Part shown: positions 1-6,294 of the stretch, in pieces | Position numbering within the stretch: the first letter of the stretch is position 1 | Layout: every line of letters begins with the position of its first letter | NCBI GenBank assembly: GCA_946409475.1 | Contig: CAMJWQ010000123.1 | Span: forward strand, 1-8,806 | DNA: 8,806 nt | DNA from: an uncultured Lachnospiraceae bacterium | GTDB taxonomy: Bacteria > Bacillota > Clostridia > Lachnospirales > Lachnospiraceae | Direction of reading: 5' to 3' | The notes under the pieces: generated by a model | Seen by the model: only the letters and a program-made list of their open reading frames with translations | What the model was told of the DNA's origin: nothing | The model's database searches: none | Translations under genes and position numbers: made by a program

Positions 1-1
1 A

Positions 2-2812
2 ATTAAGGCGGAAGCAAAAATATGTATCAATAAGCTGAGAGAAAATTTTAAAACGGAGGAAGCGTATCGTCTTAAGGAGGCCCTGGCACTGTTTGAAGAG
101 GAAATGACGGAAGCTGCCGGGAAAAAAGAACTCGACAGCTATATTACCTATTTTTATGAGGAGGCGGTATCCTTTTTGGATTATTTCCCCAAGGATGATA
201 CCTTAATCTTTTTAGATGAACCCAATCGTTTATCGGAAAAAGCGGAAGTTGTGGAACAGGAATTCAGGGAAAGCATGATGAACCGCCTGGAAAAGGGCTA
301 TGCTCTTCCCGGACAGGCAGATGCTTTATTGGGCAGTAAGGAAATAACGGCAAAGCTGTCTGCCTATAATTGCATTGGGCTCTCCACATTAGAGCCCTCC
401 CGGTCGGAATGGAAATGTAATAAAAAATTCAATATCTATGTAAAATCCATAAATTCCTATAACGGTAATTTTGAAATTTTGGTCAAGGATTTAAAGCAAT
501 ATAAAAAAAACGGATACAGAACGGCCCTTATATCGGCTTCTTATACCAGAGCCAGGAGACTGGCCCAGGATCTGCAGCAGTATGATATAAACAGCTTCTA
601 TACCGCCGAGAAGGAGCACAGCATTAAAAGCGGCGAAGTCATGGTAATGAACGGGAATATACACAAAGGATTTGAATATCCTTTGATTAAGTTTGCCGTC
701 ATTTCGGAAAGCGATATTTTCGGTAAGGAAAATAAGAAAAAGAAAAAGCGCAGGGTATATGAAGGCCAAAAAATACAAAGCTTTACGGATTTAAAAATCG
801 GAGATTATGTAGTTCATGAAAATCACGGTATCGGTATTTACAAAGGGATTGAAAAAATAGAAGTCGAAAAAATAGTAAAAGACTACATGAAAATAGAATA
901 TGCCTCCGGCGGAGTACTTTATATTTTAGCAACTCAATTACAAACGATCCAAAAATACGCGGGAGCCGATACGAAGAAACTGAAATTAAATAAGCTGGGT
1001 TCCCAGGAGTGGTCAAAAACCAAACAAAAAGTAAAAGGTGCCGTGGAGGAAATAGCAAAGGATCTGGTTGCTTTATATGCCGCCCGACAGCAGCAGGAGG
1101 GATTTGCCTATGGACAGGATACGGTTTGGCAAAAGGAATTTGAAGAGCTGTTTCCTTATGAAGAAACGGAGGATCAGTTATTAGCAATTGAAGAAGTGAA
1201 AAAGGATATGGAAAGTAAAAAAATTATGGATCGGCTGATCTGCGGTGACGTAGGCTACGGTAAGACGGAGGTGGCAATAAGAGCTGCGTTTAAAGCCGTT
1301 TCCGACGGCAAGCAGGTGGTATATCTGGTTCCTACCACCATACTGGCACAGCAGATTTACAATACCTTTATACAAAGGATGAAGGACTTTCCCATTCGTA
1401 TTGAGATGCTTTCCCGGTTTCGGACGGCGGCAGAACAGAAAAAGACAATAGAAGGGCTTCGGAAGGGCTTTGTTGACATAGTCGTGGGTACTCACCGGGT
1501 TCTGTCTAAGGATATACAGTATAAAGATTTGGGCTTGCTCATCGTTGACGAGGAACAGCGGTTTGGAGTCAATCATAAGGAAAAAATAAAAAAATTAAAA
1601 GAAAATATAGATGTTATAACATTAACGGCAACACCCATTCCGAGAACCCTGCATATGAGCCTGATCGGTATAAGGGATATGAGCGTACTGGAGGAACCTC
1701 CTATGGACAGACTTCCCATACAGACATTCGTCCTGGAATTTAATGAGGAGATGATAAGGGAGGCCATTCATAGAGAGCTGGCCAGAGGAGGGCAGGTCTA
1801 CTATGTTTACAACCGGGTCAATACCATACAGGAAATTACTGCCATGGTGGCTAATCTGGTGCCGGAAGCGAGCGTTGCCTTTGCTCACGGGCAAATGAAA
1901 GAACATGAGCTGGAAAGAATCATGTATGATTTTATCAACGGAGAAATTGATGTACTGGTTTCCACTACCATAATCGAAACCGGTATGGATATATCCAATG
2001 TGAACACTATGATTGTCCATGATGCGGATCAATTAGGACTTTCCCAGCTTTATCAGCTGCGGGGCAGGGTCGGCAGAACCAATAGGACGGCGTATGCTTT
2101 TTTAATGTATAAAAGAAACAAAATGTTAAGGGAGGTTGCGGAAAAAAGACTCCATGCCATCCGGGAGTTTTCAGAATTAGGCTCCGGGTTTAAAATATCC
2201 ATGCGGGATCTGGAAATCCGGGGAGCGGGTAATTTACTTGGAAAAAGCCAGCATGGGCATATGGAGATGGTCGGCTATGATATGTACTGTAAGCTGTTGA
2301 ATGAAGCGGTAAGATCCTTAAAAGGCATGAAAACGGAGGAGCAGTTTGAGACAGCCGTAGATATGGATGTAGATGCTTATATTCCGGACAGTTATATTTC
2401 CAATGAATTTCTGAAGCTGGATATATACAAACGGATAGCCGGCATAGAGAGTGAAACGGAATGGGAGGACTTAACGGAAGAGCTGCAGGACCGATTCGGT
2501 GATATTCCCAAATCGGTATGGAATTTATTTATCATATCCAAAATACGACTAACCGCCCATGGTATCTATGTGAAGGAAATAGTACAAAACAGCAGTGAAA
2601 TAAAAATTATCATGTATGAGAAGGCAAAAGTGAATCCACAGCGAATACCGGAATTCGTAAATAAGTATAACGGTAAAATTAAATTTACCATTGATAAGAA
2701 TCCTTATTTTACCTATTATTTTTTGGCAGACAAAAGAGGCGGGGAGAATAAACCCATTACTGTCATCACTCAGGAATTGCTTGAGAATTTAAAGGAAATT
2801 GTCAAAAGATAA
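2..2812 (+). CDS. mfd: Transcription-repair coupling factor Mfd (5' end missing)
   Basis: Mfd is a cytoplasmic ATP-driven DNA translocase that removes RNA polymerase stalled at lesions and recruits UvrA for nucleotide excision repair. The reading frame is open to the left edge, so the ATG at 104 is internal; 936 residues are visible of the roughly 1,170 usual in the family. In order: the end of the UvrB-like module (to about 760), the CarD-like RNA-polymerase-interaction domain (about 776-960, with VVHENHGIGIYKGIE), then a RecG-like motor with Walker A GDVGYGKT (1244-1267), DEEQ box (1547-1558), TATPIPRT (1625-1648) and QLRGRVGR (2054-2077), then RGAGNLLG (about 2219-2242) and the C-terminal TRCF domain from about 2354. 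All motor motifs are intact with no frameshift. No convincing terminator follows, so read-through into spoVT is possible. Identification is secure. Confidence 0.98.
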   Translation: MKAEAKICINKLRENFKTEEAYRLKEALALFEEEMTEAAGKKELDSYITYFYEEAVSFLDYFPKDDTLIFLDEPNRLSEKAEVVEQEFRESMMNRLEKGYALPGQADALLGSKEITAKLSAYNCIGLSTLEPSRSEWKCNKKFNIYVKSINSYNGNFEILVKDLKQYKKNGYRTALISASYTRARRLAQDLQQYDINSFYTAEKEHSIKSGEVMVMNGNIHKGFEYPLIKFAVISESDIFGKENKKKKKRRVYEGQKIQSFTDLKIGDYVVHENHGIGIYKGIEKIEVEKIVKDYMKIEYASGGVLYILATQLQTIQKYAGADTKKLKLNKLGSQEWSKTKQKVKGAVEEIAKDLVALYAARQQQEGFAYGQDTVWQKEFEELFPYEETEDQLLAIEEVKKDMESKKIMDRLICGDVGYGKTEVAIRAAFKAVSDGKQVVYLVPTTILAQQIYNTFIQRMKDFPIRIEMLSRFRTAAEQKKTIEGLRKGFVDIVVGTHRVLSKDIQYKDLGLLIVDEEQRFGVNHKEKIKKLKENIDVITLTATPIPRTLHMSLIGIRDMSVLEEPPMDRLPIQTFVLEFNEEMIREAIHRELARGGQVYYVYNRVNTIQEITAMVANLVPEASVAFAHGQMKEHELERIMYDFINGEIDVLVSTTIIETGMDISNVNTMIVHDADQLGLSQLYQLRGRVGRTNRTAYAFLMYKRNKMLREVAEKRLHAIREFSELGSGFKISMRDLEIRGAGNLLGKSQHGHMEMVGYDMYCKLLNEAVRSLKGMKTEEQFETAVDMDVDAYIPDSYISNEFLKLDIYKRIAGIESETEWEDLTEELQDRFGDIPKSVWNLFIISKIRLTAHGIYVKEIVQNSSEIKIIMYEKAKVNPQRIPEFVNKYNGKIKFTIDKNPYFTYYFLADKRGGENKPITVITQELLENLKEIVKR

Positions 2813-2924
2813 TTAACCATTATGCCGGCCTGAATCTCCGATGATACCGGTCCGTAAGCCTCTTGTATTAGCCGTTAGAGGACTTTACAGGCTTAAATAA
2901 ATTCCAGAATATGTAAAAGAGCGA

Positions 2925-2945
2925 AAGATAAAAAATGATTATCTT
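2925..2945. repeat. Inverted repeat AAGATAA / TTATCTT upstream of spoVT
   Basis: Perfect 7-base arms at 2925-2931 and 2939-2945 are separated by a 7-base A-rich spacer. The T-rich stretch at 2962-2967 is too far away for this to be an intrinsic terminator. Its GATAA/TTATC half-sites recur in a second inverted repeat at 2989-3012, which suggests a protein-binding site, but the region is AT-rich and chance is possible. Confidence 0.4.
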
Positions 2946-2956
2946 GTCTCCTTTTG

Positions 2957-2985
2957 GTATATTTTTTCTTAATCGGCAAACAATA
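2957..2985 (+). promoter_or_regulatory. Weak candidate sigma-G-type promoter for spoVT
   Basis: GTATA (2957-2961), 17 bases, then AACAATA (2979-2985) loosely resembles the forespore sigma-G pattern (about GNATR, 17-18 bases, CATNNTA). spoVT of B. subtilis is transcribed by sigma-G. The -10 lacks the usual first C and the T at position 3, so the match is poor. It is listed because its spacing puts the start of transcription next to the inverted repeat at 2989-3012. Confidence 0.2.
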
Positions 2986-2988
2986 GAA

Positions 2989-3012
2989 TTATCGAAACTG
3001 AAATATCGATAA
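2989..3012. promoter_or_regulatory. Inverted repeat TTATCGA / TCGATAA, possible operator
   Basis: Perfect 7-base arms at 2989-2995 and 3006-3012 flank a 10-base spacer. The right arm ends just before the GAGAGGG ribosome binding site (3014-3020) of spoVT. A dyad here could be an operator at or just after the transcription start, or a weak mRNA hairpin in front of the ribosome binding site. SpoVT of B. subtilis is reported to repress its own gene, which makes autoregulation a natural hypothesis; nothing in the sequence proves it. Confidence 0.4.
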
Positions 3013-3029
3013 AGAGAGGGATATACAAA

Positions 3030-3578
3030 ATGAAGGCAACTGGAATTGTAAGAAGAATTGACGACTTAGGCCGTGTTGTAATACCAAAAGAAATAAGAAG
3101 AACACTTAGAATACGAGAGGGTGACCCGTTAGAAATATTTACCGATCGGGAAGGCGAAATCATATTAAAAAAGTATTCTCCTATTGGCGAAATGAGCCTG
3201 TTCGCGAAACAATATGCAGAATCTTTGGCACAAACAACAAATCATATTGTATGTATTGCAGATAGAGATCAGTTTATAGCGGTAGCCGGCGGGTCGAAGA
3301 AAGATTTTGCAGAAAAATCAATCAGTAAAGAGTTGGAAAATCTTATTAATGAAAGAGAATCCGTTATAGCCCAAAAAACAGACAAAAGTTTTGTTAGAAT
3401 TATTGATGAAGATATGGAAGAATATGTATCAGAGGCTATATGTCCTATATTAAGTGAGGGAGATGCCATAGGAGCCGTGATTTTATTATCTAAGGATGCC
3501 AAAATGAAAATGGGTGAGGTAGAGTTAAAATTAATTCAAGCGGCTGCCGGATTCCTGGGACGGCAAATGGAGCAATAG
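3030..3578 (+). CDS. spoVT: Stage V sporulation protein T (AbrB-family regulator)
   Basis: SpoVT is a tetrameric DNA-binding regulator that tunes sigma-G-dependent genes in the developing forespore and so affects spore coat, cortex and germination properties. The 182-residue product (B. subtilis about 178) opens with the swapped-hairpin AbrB domain: MKATGIVRRIDDLGRVVIPK, followed by EIRRTLRIREGDPLEIF and EIILKKYSPI (residues 1-52). A GAF-like sensor domain fills about residues 56-180 and ends in AAGFLGRQMEQ, as in Bacillus. The ATG at 3030 is set by GAGAGGG at 3014-3020, nine bases upstream. It lies behind mfd, as in B. subtilis, and is followed after 12 bases by a small gene whose ribosome binding site overlaps the spoVT stop codon, so the two are probably co-transcribed. 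The ligand of the GAF domain is unknown. Identification is secure. Confidence 0.97.
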   Translation: MKATGIVRRIDDLGRVVIPKEIRRTLRIREGDPLEIFTDREGEIILKKYSPIGEMSLFAKQYAESLAQTTNHIVCIADRDQFIAVAGGSKKDFAEKSISKELENLINERESVIAQKTDKSFVRIIDEDMEEYVSEAICPILSEGDAIGAVILLSKDAKMKMGEVELKLIQAAAGFLGRQMEQ

Positions 3579-3583
3579 GAGGG
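3577..3583 (+). promoter_or_regulatory. Ribosome binding site AGGAGGG that sets a TTG start
   Basis: A near-perfect Shine-Dalgarno sequence overlaps the last two bases of the spoVT stop codon and lies seven bases before the TTG at 3591. It decides the start of the small downstream gene, which has no in-frame ATG before codon 10, and it points to coupled translation with spoVT. Confidence 0.8.
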
Positions 3584-3590
3584 TGAAGCT

Positions 3591-3797
3591 TTGAATCAGG
3601 AATTACCTATCGGGTTTGCAATGTCACTATCCATGGATATGGAGGCTATGGAATGTTTTACCGCTCTTTCTAAAGAAAAAAGGGAAGAATTGATTCATTA
3701 TGTCAGTGAACCTTTAGAAGGAGAGGAAAATAAAATCCGGATTGAGGATGTCATTCACAGCCTGCATAACCACATGGTAAAGGATAAATTTTATTAA
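3591..3797 (+). CDS. Small conserved-looking hypothetical protein downstream of spoVT
   Basis: The 68-residue product starts at TTG behind a strong AGGAGGG. It has no signal peptide, membrane segment or cysteine pair (one Cys, residue 22) and is acidic and largely helical in appearance. The opening MNQELPIGFAMSLSMDMEAM followed by FTALSKEKREELIHYV resembles a family of 60-70 residue clostridial proteins I recall as starting MN-ELP-GFGMAL; I cannot search for it. The stretch from about residue 23 on is faintly like the C-terminal helical segment of YdeI/OmpD-associated (OmdA) proteins, which is only a suggestion. Its position 12 bases after spoVT suggests co-expression, perhaps late in sporulation. 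Its stop codon overlaps that of the convergent peptidase gene. It is very likely a real gene; function unknown. Confidence 0.8.
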   Translation: MNQELPIGFAMSLSMDMEAMECFTALSKEKREELIHYVSEPLEGEENKIRIEDVIHSLHNHMVKDKFY

Positions 3798-4423
3798 GGG
3801 CTAAAAGACAGCTTATGATATTCTTCCAATGTCATTTTTGTTTTCGTAAGATAAAAGGCCAGGGGTTTTGTTACGTATCGTATATGCCATGGTTCATAGG
3901 CAATACCGGTTATCGCTTCCTTATTTTTCGGATAGCGTAAAATAAAGCCATACAAAGGAGCATATTGGAAAAGCCAATGTGCTTCTTTTGTATGGCTGAA
4001 ACTCTGCTCCAGTTCATAGCCGACACAAGCCGCCGACACATCCAGTGCTAATCCGGTCTGATGCTCACTGCAGCCGGGAAGAGCGATAAATTGATTGGTA
4101 TAGGCGAGGCCGTTCTTCTTAAGACTCTCTTTAAATATCTGCTCCTGCCTTTCATAAGAACGGTAGCCGGATACACCGTATAAATCAATATCCTGCTCCA
4201 GTGCTCTCTGAAATAAGTGATACACGGCTTCCGCAGCCTTTCTGCGTAGAAAATATTTTCCTAATTGTCCGGACAGAAGCGATTCCTTCACATCACCGCT
4301 CACTGGTTTTTCGTAAGAAGGGGCAAAAGGGATTTTAAGAAAAACCAAATCACAGGGAGTATAAGTACAGTTTAAGGGGTACTCTTTATTAACTAAAATA
4401 TCATAGGAAGATGTATGCAACAA
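3794..4423 (-). CDS. VanXY-like D,D-peptidase (M15 zinc metallopeptidase), no signal peptide
   Basis: Members of this family hydrolyse D-Ala-D-Ala dipeptide and/or the terminal D-Ala of peptidoglycan precursors. The 209-residue product has the full M15B signature: GYRSYERQ (86-93), LPGCSEHQTGLALDVS (115-130) and YEPWHIRYV (176-184). By family pattern, His121, Asp128 and His180 bind zinc and Glu177 is the catalytic base. The blocks LKKNGLAYTNQF, YGFILRYPKNKEAITGI and KMTLEEYHKL closely resemble my recollection of enterococcal VanXY-C, including its short N-terminus (NK-x-x-PL). No hydrophobic leader is present and an in-frame TGA lies two codons before the first TTG, so a cytoplasmic enzyme is indicated. 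Starts are TTG at 4423 or TTG at 4420; a partial Shine-Dalgarno GGTGA fits 4420 slightly better. No van regulatory or ligase genes are nearby. The exact substrate (dipeptide, pentapeptide or both) is open. Confidence 0.9.
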   Translation of the reverse strand: MLHTSSYDILVNKEYPLNCTYTPCDLVFLKIPFAPSYEKPVSGDVKESLLSGQLGKYFLRRKAAEAVYHLFQRALEQDIDLYGVSGYRSYERQEQIFKESLKKNGLAYTNQFIALPGCSEHQTGLALDVSAACVGYELEQSFSHTKEAHWLFQYAPLYGFILRYPKNKEAITGIAYEPWHIRYVTKPLAFYLTKTKMTLEEYHKLSFSP

Positions 4424-4452
4424 AAGTCACCAATTATCGGAAATTATTATTT

Positions 4453-4458
4453 ATTATA
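4453..4458 (-). promoter_or_regulatory. Possible -10 element for the VanXY-like gene
   Basis: A perfect TATAAT on the minus strand lies about 30 bases before the TTG start. No recognisable -35 is found 16-18 bases upstream and there is no extended -10 TG, so this may be chance in AT-rich DNA. No terminator is seen in the 85 bases after pncB, so transcription from pncB is an alternative. Confidence 0.3.
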
Positions 4459-4508
4459 TGATGGGATGGAAATAAATAGCACTCATTATCCTGGGAAGTC
4501 CTGTTACA

Positions 4509-5978
4509 TTACTGTTGATTGGAAATGGCTTCCTGCCCCATCCTATTTAACAGCTCTGTTTTAATGGCATATAATTGATTGGATAAATCCACAAAGACCC
4601 GGTGAGGATTCACTAATCTTCTGGTTTCGTCCCAGAGAGTGGACAGCTCATTTTTGCATATATCACGGATTTCCATAACAGAAGGGGATTCATAAACACA
4701 TTTACCATCTAAAAATACGGGAACCAGCAGCTCACGTAAGGTATATGTATTGGCCCGCAGCTTTGTTTTTTTCCATGTTTCAATAGGATCAAATAAAATG
4801 ACCGGTTCATTTTCATGAAAGGTTTCCGATGCCAGACAAATGAGATCGGCTTTTATTTTTCCGCTTGCTTTGTCATAAATTCGGAAGACGGTTTTGTTGC
4901 CCGGATTCGTTATTTTTTCCGTGTTTTCAGAAAGCTTGATTTTTGGGACAAAGGTACCGTCGCTATTTTTTATAGCCGCCAGCTTATATACTCCGCCAAA
5001 AGCAGGGCAGTCCTTGGAGGTGATCAGGTTGGTACCAACACCCCAGGAAGTGATGGCCGCACCCTGAGCCTTTAAGCTGTCAATCAAATATTCATCCAGG
5101 TCGCTGGATGCGGAAATGACGGCATCTGTGAAACCTGCTTCATCAAGCATTTTACGGGCTTTTTTTGACATATACGCCAAGTCTCCGCTGTCAAGCCGTA
5201 TACCGTAATTTTTCATGGGATTTCCGGAGGCCTTTAATTCGTTAAAAATGCGGATAGCATTGGGTACACCAGATTTCAGGGTATCATAAGTGTCTACCAG
5301 CAGCAGACATGAATGGGGATACAGGTCCGCATATTTACGGAAAGCCGTATATTCATCGGAAAAGCTCATAATCCAGCTATGGGCATGCGTGCCTTTAACG
5401 GGGACATGAAAAAGCTGCCCTGCCAAGACGTTGGAGGTTCCGATACATCCCCCTATCATGGCTGCCCTGGCTCCGTAAGTTCCGGCATCCGGACCTTGTG
5501 CGCGTCTAAGGCCGAATTCCATAATACCGTCACCTTTTGCCGCATACACTACCCTGGAGGCCTTTGTGGCAATCAGGCTTTGATGGTTGATGATATTTAA
5601 GATAGCCGTCTCCACCAGCTGCGCTTCCATAATAGGAGCAATTACCTTAACCAGAGGTTCTCTTGGAAAAATAACGGTACCCTCAGGTATGGCATAGATA
5701 TCCCCGGTGAAAGTAAAACCGTTTAAATAATCCAAAAAATCTTCATCAAATAACTGAAGGCTGCGTAAATAGGTAATATCCGATTCTTCAAACTTCAGGT
5801 GCTTTATATAATCAATCACCTGTTCCAATCCGGCGGCAATGGCATAACCGCCTCCAAAAGGGTTATTACGATAGAAAACATCGAAAACAACGGTCTCATC
5901 CGTATTGTTTTTGAAGTAGCCCTGCATCATAGTTAATTCATATAGATCCGTTAACAAAGTTAAATTCTGTTTTTCCAT
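4509..5978 (-). CDS. pncB: Nicotinate phosphoribosyltransferase
   Basis: PncB makes nicotinate mononucleotide from nicotinate and phosphoribosyl pyrophosphate with ATP hydrolysis (EC 6.3.4.21), the entry step of the Preiss-Handler NAD salvage route, in the cytoplasm. The 489-residue product begins MEKQNLTLLTDLYELTMMQG and carries, in 489-residue numbering, FGLRRAQGPDAGTYGARAA (155-173), GTHAHSW (196-202, with the His expected to be phosphorylated at about 200), VDTYDTLKSGVPNAI (228-242), GIRLDSGDLAYMS (259-271) and GVGTNLITSKDCPAFGGVYK (313-332). Length and motifs fit the Gram-positive form. I chose the ATG at 5978 because AAAGGAG lies five bases upstream; an in-frame ATG at 5996 would place that site inside the coding region. 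It diverges from the hydratase gene and is followed on the same strand, 85 bases on, by the VanXY-like gene. Identification is secure. Confidence 0.97.
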   Translation of the reverse strand: MEKQNLTLLTDLYELTMMQGYFKNNTDETVVFDVFYRNNPFGGGYAIAAGLEQVIDYIKHLKFEESDITYLRSLQLFDEDFLDYLNGFTFTGDIYAIPEGTVIFPREPLVKVIAPIMEAQLVETAILNIINHQSLIATKASRVVYAAKGDGIMEFGLRRAQGPDAGTYGARAAMIGGCIGTSNVLAGQLFHVPVKGTHAHSWIMSFSDEYTAFRKYADLYPHSCLLLVDTYDTLKSGVPNAIRIFNELKASGNPMKNYGIRLDSGDLAYMSKKARKMLDEAGFTDAVISASSDLDEYLIDSLKAQGAAITSWGVGTNLITSKDCPAFGGVYKLAAIKNSDGTFVPKIKLSENTEKITNPGNKTVFRIYDKASGKIKADLICLASETFHENEPVILFDPIETWKKTKLRANTYTLRELLVPVFLDGKCVYESPSVMEIRDICKNELSTLWDETRRLVNPHRVFVDLSNQLYAIKTELLNRMGQEAISNQQ

Positions 5979-5982
5979 GATT

Positions 5983-5990
5983 TCTCCTTT
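5983..5990 (-). promoter_or_regulatory. Ribosome binding site that sets the pncB start
   Basis: AAAGGAGA on the minus strand, with GGAG five bases before the ATG at 5978. It rules against the in-frame ATG at 5996, which has no comparable site before it. Confidence 0.8.
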
Positions 5991-5993
5991 TAC

Positions 5994-6013
5994 CATCGAA
6001 GTTTTATCCGATG
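5994..6013 (-). promoter_or_regulatory. Small hairpin in the pncB leader
   Basis: On the minus strand CATCG (6013-6009) pairs with CGATG (5998-5994). A G-T and an A-T pair extend the stem to seven, with a six-base loop. It ends three bases before the ribosome binding site of pncB and sequesters the unused ATG at 5996. It could influence translation or be incidental. Confidence 0.3.
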
Positions 6014-6083
6014 ATGCTTAAGCTGTTTTTAAATGCAAATTTATGTAGCTGCTATTTATTTTGTACCGCCTGATATTGCAAAC

Positions 6084-6112
6084 ATGGTAGCACATTTCAC
6101 AGTAAATGGCAA
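6084..6112 (-). promoter_or_regulatory. Candidate sigma-A promoter of pncB
   Basis: On the minus strand TTGCCA (6112-6107; five of six to TTGACA) is separated by exactly 17 bases from TACCAT (6089-6084; four of six to TATAAT). Transcription would begin near 6077, giving a leader of about 100 bases before the ATG. Confidence 0.5.
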
Positions 6113-6117
6113 GAATG

Positions 6118-6143
6118 GTTAGGGAATGTTATAGTTAGGGAAT
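6118..6143 (+). repeat. 10-base direct repeat GTTAGGGAAT
   Basis: Two exact copies at 6118-6127 and 6134-6143, offset by 16 bases, lie upstream of the hydratase -35 element and just upstream of the pncB promoter. They are candidate binding sites for a regulator of either gene. Confidence 0.5.
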
Positions 6144-6166
6144 ATTAAGGAAAGTAATAAGAGAAT

Positions 6167-6203
6167 GGAATGTTCCGGAATATGCGGAAATGTTCTAAAT
6201 GTT
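6167..6203 (+). repeat. Cluster of AATGTT elements upstream of the hydratase promoter
   Basis: GGAATGTTCC (6167-6176), GGAAATGTTC (6186-6195) and AAATGTTG (6197-6204) repeat a shared AATGTT core at 6169, 6189 and 6198. Further copies lie at 6125 and 6264. The first is also a dyad (GGAA-TG-TTCC). The last overlaps the -35 hexamer, as an operator might. The regulator is not identifiable from sequence. Confidence 0.4.
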
Positions 6204-6230
6204 GCATAAAAGTGCAGATTCCTTTATAAT
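6202..6230 (+). promoter_or_regulatory. Candidate sigma-A promoter of the hydratase gene
   Basis: A perfect TATAAT (6225-6230) lies 17 bases after TTGCAT (6202-6207; only TTG matches the consensus). Transcription would start near 6237, about 58 bases before the ATG. The weak -35 with repeats directly upstream suggests an activator-dependent or regulated promoter. Confidence 0.6.
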
Positions 6231-6294
6231 AAAACGGTATTTGCAGACTGCTACATGAACAAAAATGTTTTAGATAAAGGCAAGGAGGATAAAA

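Larger units (their letters stand above)
5979..6294. other. Divergent control region between pncB and the hydratase gene
   Basis: These 316 bases hold no convincing gene. They contain a minus-strand promoter for pncB (6084-6112), a plus-strand promoter for the hydratase (6202-6230), a hairpin in the pncB leader (5994-6013), a 10-base direct repeat (6118-6127 and 6134-6143) and a cluster of AATGTT elements (6169-6203). A perfect 8-base palindrome GCTTAAGC (6016-6023) and a GCAG-A-CTGC dyad (6243-6251) are also present. No known riboswitch structure or NiaR-type operator was recognised by eye. Confidence 0.7.

Noticed and set aside
491..2032. Several 64-136 residue minus-strand open frames inside mfd
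   Set aside because: They are antisense shadows of an intact, well-conserved gene, without ribosome binding sites or recognisable domains.
2855..2895. Possible terminator after mfd (TAAGCCT ... AGGCTTA, with an inner CCTCT ... AGAGG)
   Set aside because: The two pairings compete for the same bases, the outer arms are 27 bases apart, and no T-run follows.
4815..5600. Two plus-strand open frames (86 and 95 residues) antisense to pncB
   Set aside because: They lie entirely within conserved pncB coding sequence and show no domain or start signal.
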